The notes under the pieces were generated by a model. It was not told where the DNA came from. It worked only from the letters and a program-made list of their open reading frames with translations, and searched no databases. From CF-13 sp036782775 (GTDB lineage Bacteria > Chloroflexota > Dormibacteria > CF-121), in NCBI GenBank assembly GCA_036782775.1, contig DAIPYJ010000007.1:1-64000 (forward strand): DNA of 64,000 nt. Reading direction: 5' to 3'. Positions 41,165-49,285 of the stretch are shown one piece after another; position 1 is the first letter of the stretch, and every line of letters starts with the position of its first letter. The position numbers and the translations under genes are program-made.

Positions 41165-42097
41165 CTAGCCGTTGACCAGCTGGTAGTTCTTGATGCCTTT
41201 TTTCTGGTCGAGCTCGATGACTGACGCCAGCAAGAGGCCTTCTTCGTAAGCGCTGCCGGGATTGATGGCCAGGGTTTTTCCGATACGCGTGATCCCCTTG
41301 CCTTCGTGGATGTGGCCGTGGAGCGAAAGCAGCGGCTGGTATTTATCGATCGCCTCGCGAACCGCCATCGAGCCCACATGCCGGAGCGCCCGGCCGCCGT
41401 GCATCGGACGCAGATTCTCATCCAAAGCCGGCGCCTCGTCGAGATTGGTTCCGTAGGGGGGCGGATGAAAGTTGAAGATCGCGCGGCTCATGTCCTTGAT
41501 CTCCCGGATCATCGGCTCCATCCGTTTCGTCAGCTCTTCCTCGGGCGCCTCGCGATAGGTGTGCCAGGGTGTTGGATTGGCCCACCCCGACGCGATCATC
41601 TCGTAGCCGCCGATATCGATACACCGTCCCTCCGCCAGCTCAACCCGCTTCGCATTTGCGATGACCTCATCGATCTCGATCTCGTCATCGTTGCCGGGAG
41701 CCACGAAGACACGGATCTTGCTGTCTTTGAGCTTCTCCTCGGCGAGTTGCATCCAGCGCTCGACCGTCTTGCACATCTCTTCGGTGAAGAGGGTCTGAAC
41801 CTTCTGCGGATCCTGCTCGAGCTCGGCGACCTGCGCCGACGTCATTCGAACCGGGTAGTAGCCCTTGCGCTGGACCTGAGTCTCCACATCGGCAACCTCA
41901 TCGCGATGCACCCGCTGTGAGACGCCGGACAGGGTCAGCTCATAGCTGTCGCCATCCTCGACCAGCGGGATCATGGCTTTGCCTGTCATGTCGCCGCCGC
42001 AGATCAGGACGTCGGCGTTGAAGAACTTTGCGGCATTGAGGAATTTGCGCCAGCAGACCTCCGATCCGTGCAGGTCGGTCGCGTAGAAAACTCTCAC
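41165..42097 (-). CDS. Calcineurin-like metallophosphoesterase
   Basis: The 310-residue protein shows the five metal-binding blocks in order: YATDLHGS (5-12), ICGGDMTGK (about 32-40), APGNDDE, FNFHPPPYG and LSLHGHIHEG. It is likely a cytoplasmic two-metal phosphodiesterase or phosphatase. It lies between the GntR regulator and the permease, nine bases from the former, so it is part of the amine block. I know of no established role for this enzyme in demethylation. Confidence 0.87.
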   Translation of the reverse strand: MRVFYATDLHGSEVCWRKFLNAAKFFNADVLICGGDMTGKAMIPLVEDGDSYELTLSGVSQRVHRDEVADVETQVQRKGYYPVRMTSAQVAELEQDPQKVQTLFTEEMCKTVERWMQLAEEKLKDSKIRVFVAPGNDDEIEIDEVIANAKRVELAEGRCIDIGGYEMIASGWANPTPWHTYREAPEEELTKRMEPMIREIKDMSRAIFNFHPPPYGTNLDEAPALDENLRPMHGGRALRHVGSMAVREAIDKYQPLLSLHGHIHEGKGITRIGKTLAINPGSAYEEGLLLASVIELDQKKGIKNYQLVNG

Positions 42098-42106
42098 CTC
42101 TTCCTC

Positions 42107-42820
42107 CTACAGCACTTTCCGAATCGCTTGCTCGAAGCCGCTGACGTGCTGGCGCATCAGCACGGCCGCCCGATCGCCGTCACGGGCCACGATCGCCGCC
42201 AGCAGCTGGCGATGCTCTTCCACCGCCGCCTTGAGGCGCACCCCCCGGTCGAGCGCGAGGAACCAGATGCGCAGGCTCAGGTTGAAGTTCTCTTCCAGCA
42301 TCGTCGTGAGAAAGCTGTTGCGGGTTGCCTGGTAAACCTGCCCGTGGATCTGCTGGTCGAGGCGCATCAGCGTGTGCACGTCCGAGTCATCGATCGTGTC
42401 GAGCTCGGCCATCAGGCTTTCCATCCGAGCCCGCTCGCGGGCGGTGGCGCGCTCGGCGGCCAGGCGCGCGGCACACCCTTCCAGCTCGATCCGGACTTCG
42501 GTCAGCCGGTGCAGGTCGGTGAGGTTGATGTCGCAGACGAAGGTGCCGCGGTGAGGAACGAAGCTGACCAGGTTCTCGTGCGCGAGACGCTGCAAGGCCT
42601 CGCGAATGGGCGTCCGTCCCAATCCGAGCTGCTCGCGCAGGCGGCCCTCCTCGATCACCGAGCCCGGGGCCAGTTGCAAGGTCACGATCTGATCCCGGAT
42701 CAACAGGTAGGCTCGCTCGCTCTGCGAGCGTGCGGATGCCGATTGCAGCACGACCGTGTGCAACGGCGCGCTGGTCGAGCGCGGCCGCAGCGGACGAGCG
42801 GTTCTTAGTTCGCTCGCCAA
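42107..42820 (-). CDS. GntR-family regulator (FCD type)
   Basis: The 237-residue protein has an N-terminal winged helix (AYLLIRDQIVTLQLAPGS, GRTPIREALQRLAHENLVSFVPHRGTFV) and an all-helical FCD ligand domain with RLTEVRIELEGCAARLAAE and the metal-binding His/Asp pattern. I chose TTG 42820, five bases after GGAGGGG; longer frames run through the repeated operator-like sequence. It is the first gene of the minus-strand block and likely controls it in response to an organic acid or amine. Confidence 0.87.
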   Translation of the reverse strand: MASELRTARPLRPRSTSAPLHTVVLQSASARSQSERAYLLIRDQIVTLQLAPGSVIEEGRLREQLGLGRTPIREALQRLAHENLVSFVPHRGTFVCDINLTDLHRLTEVRIELEGCAARLAAERATARERARMESLMAELDTIDDSDVHTLMRLDQQIHGQVYQATRNSFLTTMLEENFNLSLRIWFLALDRGVRLKAAVEEHRQLLAAIVARDGDRAAVLMRQHVSGFEQAIRKVL

Positions 42821-42836
42821 GGCTTCCCCTCCCTTG

Positions 42837-42870
42837 TATATCGGCCGTACATCACGGATATATCGGCCGT
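42837..42870. promoter_or_regulatory. Two direct repeats upstream of the GntR gene (candidate operator)
   Basis: TATATCGGCCGT occurs at 42837-42848 and again at 42859-42870, starts 22 bases apart, about two helical turns. Each contains the palindrome CGGCCG. They lie in the 127-base gap between the GntR gene and the divergent SRPBCC gene. Confidence 0.55.
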
Positions 42871-42947
42871 TCCGAACGCTAGCACGAGGTCGAAGAGTGG
42901 TCAAGGACTTTTGTGCGAAAACCGAGGCAGCGTGCTATGAAAGACGA

Positions 42948-43382
42948 ATGCCGACGGTGCATTTCCAGGTTGAGACCGATCAGCCACCCGAACGGGTCCT
43001 GGCGCTGCTAACGGACTTCAGTGATCGCCGGCCGGAGCTGTATGGAAACATCGATCGGGGCCATTTCAAGGTGCATGGCCAGGGCCCGGGTTGGGCGGAC
43101 GTCACTGAGGGGAACGTTTTGGCCTGGGAGCGCAGCCATTACGACTGGGATGCCTCGAGTGGGCAGGTCACCGTCCAAACCGTCGAGTCGGACAGCTGGC
43201 GTCCGGGGAGCCGCTGGGAATATCGCCTGCAGCCTCGGGCGAACGGTGGCACGCAGGTCGACGTCACGGTCGTTCGGCTGCCGCGCACCCTGCGCGGTCG
43301 GCTGATCGCGATCGGCCTCCCCTTCCTGGGGCGCCGGGTCCTCCGGCGCGATCTGGAGCGCGTCCTTCGCACGAGCCAGTAG
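42948..43382 (+). CDS. SRPBCC-fold (polyketide cyclase/START-like) protein
   Basis: The 144-residue protein has the pattern of this lipid- or ligand-binding fold: VHFQVETDQPPERVLALLTDFSDR, a central beta region (WERSHYDWDASSGQVTVQTVESDSW), and the closing helix (GRLIAIGLPFLGRRVLRRDLERVL). ATG 42948 begins at the usual first strand; longer frames extend into the operator region. It has a divergent position to GntR. Ligand is unknown. Confidence 0.75.
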   Translation: MPTVHFQVETDQPPERVLALLTDFSDRRPELYGNIDRGHFKVHGQGPGWADVTEGNVLAWERSHYDWDASSGQVTVQTVESDSWRPGSRWEYRLQPRANGGTQVDVTVVRLPRTLRGRLIAIGLPFLGRRVLRRDLERVLRTSQ

Positions 43383-43426
43383 TTCGATACCCTCCGCCCC
43401 CCTGGGGCGTTGCATGGAGGAAGCGG

Positions 43427-44383
43427 ATGGCAAGCGTTGAGCGGCTCCGAACGGCGGGCGCTCGACCGTTCCCAGGGAGGCGGCTTGCCATCCGTCTCGC
43501 GCTTGCGATCATCCTCCTTGTGGTGCTGATTTATGCGGCGGTCTCGCTGGGCATGGCCTATCAGCTCACGCTGGGCAACCACAAGCCGCTCGGCGCCGAC
43601 GGCAGCATCGTCGAGACGCCGTTCGAGAACGTCAGCTTCCCAAGCCGAGTCGATGCCATCACCTTGCGTGGCTGGCTCTTCAGGGCGCCGTCGCTGACCG
43701 GGCGAAGCGCGGTCATCGTGCACGGCTTCCGGCAGAACCGGGTGAATGCCGACCTCGATGCCGTCGATCTGAGCAAAAGCCTGCTGGCGCATGGCTATGA
43801 CGTCCTGCTCTTCGACCTGCGGTCCTGCGGGACCAGCAGTGGGGACCGGTTCACGCTCGGCACCCTCGAACCGCGGGACCTGCTTGGCGCCTATGACTTC
43901 TTGCTGAGACGGCACTACAGCCCCGGAAAGATGGCGATCATCGGCGACAGCGAGGGAGCCGCGACCGTGATCGGCGCCGCCAAGGACCTCGGCGCGGTGG
44001 GCGCGCTGGTGGCGGATAGCAGCTTTGCCGAGCTCAAGCCGATCATCGACATGCACCTGCCGCAGAACACCAGCCTTCCGCCGATCTTCTTTCCAGGCGG
44101 CGAGATTGCCAGCGAGCTGTTTGGCCTCGATCCGTTCCTGCGGCCGGTGGACGAGATTCGGGCGCTACCCTCGCGAGCCTTCCTCTTTTTCCATGGAAGC
44201 GCCGACGGCTACGTTCCGCTCTCCCATGCCAGAGAACTGAAAGATGCGTCGGCGAATCCAGAGTCAGAGCTGGTGATCGTCACCGGAGCTGACCACGTGA
44301 AGAGCTACCGGACGAATCCGACTCTCTATCTTGCGAGGCTCTACCAATTCCTCGACCAGCAGATCGCCGAGCGCGGCGGCTGA
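43427..44383 (+). CDS. Membrane-anchored alpha/beta hydrolase
   Basis: The 318-residue protein has one N-terminal transmembrane helix (residues 20-43) and an alpha/beta hydrolase fold: oxyanion segment VHGFRQNR, DLRSCGTSSG, nucleophile elbow GDSEG (Ser about 171), an acid near HGSADGYVP and the catalytic His in GADHVKSY. It is probably an esterase or peptidase-like enzyme on the outer side of the membrane. A GGAGG precedes ATG 43427. No pathway is indicated. Confidence 0.85.
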   Translation: MASVERLRTAGARPFPGRRLAIRLALAIILLVVLIYAAVSLGMAYQLTLGNHKPLGADGSIVETPFENVSFPSRVDAITLRGWLFRAPSLTGRSAVIVHGFRQNRVNADLDAVDLSKSLLAHGYDVLLFDLRSCGTSSGDRFTLGTLEPRDLLGAYDFLLRRHYSPGKMAIIGDSEGAATVIGAAKDLGAVGALVADSSFAELKPIIDMHLPQNTSLPPIFFPGGEIASELFGLDPFLRPVDEIRALPSRAFLFFHGSADGYVPLSHARELKDASANPESELVIVTGADHVKSYRTNPTLYLARLYQFLDQQIAERGG

Positions 44384-44388
44384 CAGGC

Positions 44389-45033
44389 TTAGTCTGCGAG
44401 GTTGGCCCAGGAGGGGGTCGCAACGGTAAGGAACTCGCCAGCGCCGGGAGCCATGACGAGCGCGACGAGCGCCGTCGAGATCCGGTCTGCCCCGAGGACG
44501 AAATCCACGCAGCCGCTCGCGATCGCGCTGGCGGGCATCTGGTGACTGTCAGCCGTGGATGGGTCCTGGGCAAGGGTGCGGCCGCCGGCTCGCTTGACTG
44601 CGCGCACTCCCCGGGTGCCGTCCCGACCGGTGCCGCTCAAAATCACGGCGATGGTGGCCGAGCCGTGCTTCGCCGATGCACTGCAGAGGAGTTCGTCGCC
44701 GTCATGGGCAGTGCCGTCCGTGTGGCACAAGAGGAGGCAATCGGAGCTATCGAGCCGAGCCGTCTCGCCGGGGGGGATGACGGTCACCCCGGCCTGCGCT
44801 AACCGGCCGTTGCCGCCGGTTCGAACCGGCAGCCGGGTGCGGGAGGCGAGCAGCCGCGTGAGCCGATCCAGATCATCGGTGGCGCGCGCGTGGCGGACGA
44901 CGAGCACCGGCAGCGGAAAATTGGCTGGGAGTCCTCCGAGCACGGCGGCCATCGGCTCCAGGCCGCCGAGCGAACTGACCATCACCACCACGCCCGTTCC
45001 CGAAGTTCGTGGCTTATGTACGGCGGCTGACAT
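44389..45033 (-). CDS. Stand-alone CheB-type methylesterase domain
   Basis: CheB methylesterases remove methyl groups from chemoreceptor glutamates. The 214-residue protein has the catalytic Ser in MVSSLGGLEP, His in LVVRHARA and Asp in SGTGRDGTRGV, but no receiver domain, so it would not be phosphorylation-controlled. No cheR, cheA or chemoreceptor gene is nearby. It is divergent from the Crp/Fnr gene. The N-terminus at ATG 45033 is short and fits the domain. Confidence 0.82.
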   Translation of the reverse strand: MSAAVHKPRTSGTGVVVMVSSLGGLEPMAAVLGGLPANFPLPVLVVRHARATDDLDRLTRLLASRTRLPVRTGGNGRLAQAGVTVIPPGETARLDSSDCLLLCHTDGTAHDGDELLCSASAKHGSATIAVILSGTGRDGTRGVRAVKRAGGRTLAQDPSTADSHQMPASAIASGCVDFVLGADRISTALVALVMAPGAGEFLTVATPSWANLAD

Positions 45034-45082
45034 TGTTTGCTGAATCTTATCATCCTGCGTCAGCGACCGTACAGATGCGGGT

Positions 45083-45832
45083 ATGGTGATTTGCATGGTG
45101 CGTGCCGCCGCTCGCTCCGACGAAGCGACGGATCTCGAGCTTCGCGAAAACGCCATCTTGGCCGAATTGCCGGTGGGTGAGCTGGATGCACTGCGTCCCC
45201 GACTGCAGCTGATGGATGTCGAGCCCCGCAAGTCGGTATACGACCCGGGAAAACGCATTTCGCACGTCTACTTCCCAACCAGCGCCGTCTTTTCGCTGGT
45301 GGCGATGGCCGGGAGCGGGGCAAGCGTGGAGGTCGCCACCACCGGTCGGGAAGGGATGGTGGGCTTGCCGATCTTCCTGGGAGCAATGACCAGCCCGCAC
45401 TCCGCCTTCTGTCAGGTTTCCGGACGCGCGGCTCGCTTGCCCGCGAACGATTTGCTCGCGGTTCTCGGCCGGAACCCGTCGCTGCACCAGGTCTTGAATC
45501 GATTCACGCAAGCAATGATGGTGCAGATCGCCCAGAACGTCCTCTGCAACAACACGCATACGACCGAGCAGCGTTTATGCCGCTGGTTGCTTACGACCGA
45601 GGATCGTGTCGCCAGGCCGACCTTCCAGATAACGCAGGAGTTCATGGCCCAGATGCTCGGTGTTCGACGTCCAACCGTTTCGGACACCGCCGGCCGCCTG
45701 CAGGACCGGGGCCTCATCCGCTACAGCCGCGGCGTCATGACCATCGTTGACCGCGCGAAGATGGAGAAGGCAACCTGTGACTGCTATCGCATCGTTAAGG
45801 GGGAGTTCGACCAGATCATGCGGCGGAAGTAA
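45083..45832 (+). CDS. Crp/Fnr-family regulator
   Basis: The 249-residue protein has a cyclic-nucleotide-binding beta-roll (about 25-135; ISHVYFPTSAVFSLVAMAGSGASVEVATTGREGMVG) and a C-terminal helix-turn-helix (ITQEFMAQMLGVRRPTVSDTAGRLQDRGLIRYSRG). There is no N-terminal Cys cluster of Fnr type; Cys residues near the end (CDCY) are few. It precedes the dimethylglycine-dehydrogenase-like gene on the same strand by 107 bases that contain a dyad. Confidence 0.85.
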   Translation: MVICMVRAAARSDEATDLELRENAILAELPVGELDALRPRLQLMDVEPRKSVYDPGKRISHVYFPTSAVFSLVAMAGSGASVEVATTGREGMVGLPIFLGAMTSPHSAFCQVSGRAARLPANDLLAVLGRNPSLHQVLNRFTQAMMVQIAQNVLCNNTHTTEQRLCRWLLTTEDRVARPTFQITQEFMAQMLGVRRPTVSDTAGRLQDRGLIRYSRGVMTIVDRAKMEKATCDCYRIVKGEFDQIMRRK

Positions 45833-45858
45833 GCGAATCCTCGGCTGACCCCTGGCTG

Positions 45859-45873
45859 TTGCGCCTGACGCAA
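45859..45873. promoter_or_regulatory. Perfect dyad TTGCG-N5-CGCAA
   Basis: A 5+5 inverted repeat lies in the gap between the Crp/Fnr gene and the flavoprotein gene, just upstream of the predicted -35. It resembles the layout of a dimeric regulator site such as that of Crp/Fnr proteins, though the bases differ from classical TTGAT-N4-ATCAA. Confidence 0.45.
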
Positions 45874-45876
45874 TCC

Positions 45877-45905
45877 TCGACGGCGTCATATTTCCTCGCT
45901 ATGCT
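45877..45905 (+). promoter_or_regulatory. Probable promoter of the flavoprotein-etf genes
   Basis: TCGACG (45877-45882) and TATGCT (45900-45905) are 17 bases apart, each matching four of six consensus bases. AGGAGGGG follows just before ATG 45940. Confidence 0.5.
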
Positions 45906-45939
45906 TTCCCTCTAACGCGTCCTTAGGAGGGGATCGTCT

Positions 45940-48456
45940 ATGGCCAGCCTGCCCTCGCAGGCGCGAGTCGTCGTCATCGGCGCCGGGATCGTCGGCAACA
46001 GCATGGCCTATCACCTGGCGCGCCTCGGCTGGAAGGACCTCGTGCTGATCGACAAGGGCCGCATGCCGAACCCGGGCGGATCCACCGGCCATGCCTCGAA
46101 CTTCATCTTCCTGACCGACCACTCAAAGGAGATGACGCTGTTCACGCTCGACAGCGTCAACCAGTACAAGGAGCTCGGGGTCTTTACCAGGAGCGGCGGC
46201 ATCGAGGTCGCCCGCACCGCCGAGCGCGTGGACGAGCTGAAGCGCCGGATGGCGTCCAGCAAGGCCTGGGGGATCGACGCCTCGCTGGTGACGCCCGCCG
46301 AAGTCAAAGAATTGGTTCCCTACATCAACGAGGACATCATCCTTGGCGGCTTCTATACCGAAGGCATCGGCACCGTCGACTCCTTGCGCGGCGGCACCAT
46401 CATGCGCGAGCGCGCCGAGCAGATGGGGGCGCTGACCGTGATGCCGCAGACCGAAGTCACCGGCATCACGGTGCAGAACGGTCGCGTGACAGGCGTGCAG
46501 ACGGACAAGGGCGAAATTTCGGCCGAGTATGTCGTCATCTCCTGCGGCATCTGGAGTCCGCGGTTGGCGCGGATGGCGGGGGCATCGATCCCGCTCAGCC
46601 CGGCGGTTCATCAGATGATCAGCGTCGGCCCGGTGCCTCTCTTCGCCGATACCGTCGGCGAGATCAAATACCCCATCGTCCGCGACATGGACACCAACGG
46701 CTACGAGCGCCAGCATGGCAGCGACATGGAAGTCGGCTCCTATGACCACCGACCGATCCTCTGGGATCCGGACGACATCCCGTCGATCGAGCAGTCGAAG
46801 CTGTCGCCCACCGAACTGCCCTTCACCAAGGAAGACTTTGACGAATCGCTCGAGCACGCGCTCGAGCTGATGCCCGACATCCTGGGCGATCCGAATGTTG
46901 GCATCCGTCACTCGATCAACGGTCTCCTGTCGCTTACGCCTGACGGCTTTCCCCTGCTGGGCGAAACCGCGGAGGTCAAGGGCCTCTGGTCGGTAGCGGC
47001 GATCTGGATCAAGGAAGCGCCTGGGATCGCGCGCTGCGTCGCCGAATGGATGACGAGCGGCGTGTCCGAGATCGACCCATCAGGGTCCGATGTTGCGCGC
47101 TTTTACGAGCACCAGAAGACGAAGGTCCATGTCAACGGCCGCACCGCCGAAGGCTTCAACAAGACCTACGGCATCGTCCATCCACGCGAGCAGTGGGAAT
47201 CGAATCGTCGGGTTCGGCTCAGCCCCTTCTACGAACGGGAGAAAGCCCTCGGAGCGTTCTTCTTCGAGACCGCCGGCTGGGAACGGCCGCACTGGTACGA
47301 ATCGAACAAGAAGCTCCTCGACGAGTACGGCGATCGTGTCATGCCCCGCCGTTACGAGTGGGACGCGCGCTGGTGGTCCCCGATCATCAACGCCGAGCAT
47401 CTCGCGATGCGAGACCGGGTCGCGATGGTCGACCTGTCCGCCTTCGCCGTCTTCGACGTCGCCGGCACCTGCGCGCTGGAGACGATGCAAAATCTGTGCG
47501 TCGTCCAGATGAATGTCCCGGTTGGACGGGTCGTCTATACGTCGCTGCTCAATCCCGCGGCCGGCATCAAGGCCGACCTGACCGTGATGCGGCTTGGGAT
47601 CAATCACTTCCGGGTTGTGACCGGCGGCGCCGACGGCCCGCGGGACAAGAAGTGGTTTCAGGACCACCTGCCGGACGATGGCGCCGTGCAGCTGACCGAC
47701 CTGACCAACAGCTGGGCGACGATCGGCGTCTGGGGCCCGCGTGCGCGTGACGTGATCTCGTCGATTACCGACGCCGACGTCTCGAACGACGGGTTTCCTT
47801 TCGGCACCTGTCGCACCATCGACCTTGGCCCGGTGCGGGTGCTCGCCTCGCGTATCTCGTATGTCGGAGAGCTCGGCTGGGAGATCTACGTGCCCTTCGA
47901 ACAGGGCGCCCGCGTGTGGGATTCGATCTGGGAGACCGGCCAGCCGCACGGGATCGTTCCCGCCGGCATCGGCGTCTATGGAACGACCGGGCGAATCGAA
48001 AAGTGCTATCGCGCCTACGGATTCGAGCTGGAGCAGGAATTCAACCTGGTCGAGACCGGTCTGGCTCGGCCGCTGGTGAAGCCGCAGGACTTCATCGGGA
48101 AAGATGCCTATCTCAAGCAGCGCGCCGAACCGGCAGCCGCGATTCTGTCTACGCTGACGGTCGACGACAACATCTCGCGCTCCGGATTCAAGCGCTACAT
48201 GCAGGGACGGGAACCAGTCCTGGGCCGCGATGGCCAGCGGCTGGTCGACAGGCACGGCCGCGGCTCCTATGTGACGAGCGCGGGCTCGGGACCGTCGGTC
48301 GGAAAGACCATCCTCATGAGCTTCTTGCCCCCGGAGCAGGCGAAAGTCGGCAACAAACTCTGTGTCGAGTATTTCGGCGACCAGTATCCGGTGACCGTTG
48401 CCGTCGCCGGCCCGACGCCCCTATTCGATCCCCAGAACACCCGCGTCCGAAGTTGA
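45940..48456 (+). CDS. FAD oxidoreductase-GcvT fusion (dimethylglycine/sarcosine dehydrogenase-like)
   Basis: The 838-residue protein has an N-terminal DAO FAD domain (VVVIGAGIVGNSMAYHLARLGW, 10-31) with STGHASN, where the His aligns by eye with the covalent FAD site of dimethylglycine dehydrogenase. A linker (FAO_M-like, about 385-445) and a C-terminal folate-binding GcvT domain (about 455-830) follow. Such enzymes oxidise an N-methyl group and pass it to THF as methylene-THF, with electrons going to ETF. etfB and etfA follow directly, which strongly supports this role. Confidence 0.88.
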   Translation: MASLPSQARVVVIGAGIVGNSMAYHLARLGWKDLVLIDKGRMPNPGGSTGHASNFIFLTDHSKEMTLFTLDSVNQYKELGVFTRSGGIEVARTAERVDELKRRMASSKAWGIDASLVTPAEVKELVPYINEDIILGGFYTEGIGTVDSLRGGTIMRERAEQMGALTVMPQTEVTGITVQNGRVTGVQTDKGEISAEYVVISCGIWSPRLARMAGASIPLSPAVHQMISVGPVPLFADTVGEIKYPIVRDMDTNGYERQHGSDMEVGSYDHRPILWDPDDIPSIEQSKLSPTELPFTKEDFDESLEHALELMPDILGDPNVGIRHSINGLLSLTPDGFPLLGETAEVKGLWSVAAIWIKEAPGIARCVAEWMTSGVSEIDPSGSDVARFYEHQKTKVHVNGRTAEGFNKTYGIVHPREQWESNRRVRLSPFYEREKALGAFFFETAGWERPHWYESNKKLLDEYGDRVMPRRYEWDARWWSPIINAEHLAMRDRVAMVDLSAFAVFDVAGTCALETMQNLCVVQMNVPVGRVVYTSLLNPAAGIKADLTVMRLGINHFRVVTGGADGPRDKKWFQDHLPDDGAVQLTDLTNSWATIGVWGPRARDVISSITDADVSNDGFPFGTCRTIDLGPVRVLASRISYVGELGWEIYVPFEQGARVWDSIWETGQPHGIVPAGIGVYGTTGRIEKCYRAYGFELEQEFNLVETGLARPLVKPQDFIGKDAYLKQRAEPAAAILSTLTVDDNISRSGFKRYMQGREPVLGRDGQRLVDRHGRGSYVTSAGSGPSVGKTILMSFLPPEQAKVGNKLCVEYFGDQYPVTVAVAGPTPLFDPQNTRVRS

Positions 48457-48467
48457 GCCAACTCACT

Positions 48468-48510
48468 TTTCCCTCCCCCCGCATGCGGGGGGAGGGTCAG
48501 GGTGGGGGGC
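48468..48510 (+). repeat. Palindromic G-rich element, copy B
   Basis: CCCTCCCCCCGCA (48471-48483) and TGCGGGGGGAGGG (48484-48496) form a perfect 13-bp palindrome, followed by TCAGGGTGGGGGG. The last G run ends two bases before the etfB start and may act as its ribosome site. Confidence 0.8.
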
Positions 48511-48511
48511 T

Positions 48512-49285
48512 ATGAATATCCTCGTCTGCGTCAAGCGGGTTCCCGCCACCGCCGGCCACATTGCCCTCACGGCAGATGCGCAGGACATCGACACGCGCTA
48601 CCTGGGCTTCACGATCTCCCCGCATGAGGAATGCGCGGTTGAAGAAGCGGTTCGGCTGATCGAGAAACACGGCGGCAGCAGCACGGTGTTGACGCTGGGC
48701 CCCGAAGTTGCGATCGATCAGCTACGCGACGCGATGGCGTTGGGCATCGACCGAGCGATCCTGCTGCAAACCGATGGGCGCGAATGGGATCCGATCGCAA
48801 CCGCCGACGCGATCATGGAGTCGATTCGGACGGATCAGGCCGCCGGCATGAGCTACGACTTGATCATGTTCGGCAATGAGTCGGCGGACAGCGCCGGCTA
48901 CCAGATCGGCGTGCGCGTTGCCGAGGCCCTTGATCTTCCCTGTGTGACGGGCATCAAGGCGCTTCAGGTCAACGACTCAACCCTCGAGGTGCGCAGGCAG
49001 ACGGAATCGGGCTGGGAGCGAGCTGGACTTTCGTTGCCAGCTGTCCTCACGGTAAAGGAGGGGCTGAATCTGCCGCGTTATCCCTCGTTGCCGGGACGCC
49101 TGAAGGCGAAAAAGAAAGACATCGAACGCCGGACTCCGCAGTGGAAGGACGGTGGCCTGGAAAAAGTGCGGCTCAAGCTGCCTGTTCAGGCCAGCCACAC
49201 AGTCGAAATGCTCGGCAAGACAGGCGAGGTTGGGGTTGAACTGATTGAACTGTTCCAGCGGCTCCAGCTGTTGGAGCGGCGATGA
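48512..49285 (+). CDS. etfB: Electron transfer flavoprotein, beta subunit
   Basis: The 257-residue protein has the EtfB opening MNILVCVKRVPAT, SPHEECAVEEAVRL, the AMP/FAD region MSYDLIMFGNESADSAGYQIGV and the C-terminal VKEGLNLPRYPSLPGRLKAKKK. EtfB binds AMP and docks dehydrogenases; the heterodimer carries electrons to a quinone oxidoreductase. I chose ATG 48512; an upstream in-frame start at 48398 would translate the palindromic element. It overlaps etfA by four bases. Confidence 0.93.
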   Translation: MNILVCVKRVPATAGHIALTADAQDIDTRYLGFTISPHEECAVEEAVRLIEKHGGSSTVLTLGPEVAIDQLRDAMALGIDRAILLQTDGREWDPIATADAIMESIRTDQAAGMSYDLIMFGNESADSAGYQIGVRVAEALDLPCVTGIKALQVNDSTLEVRRQTESGWERAGLSLPAVLTVKEGLNLPRYPSLPGRLKAKKKDIERRTPQWKDGGLEKVRLKLPVQASHTVEMLGKTGEVGVELIELFQRLQLLERR

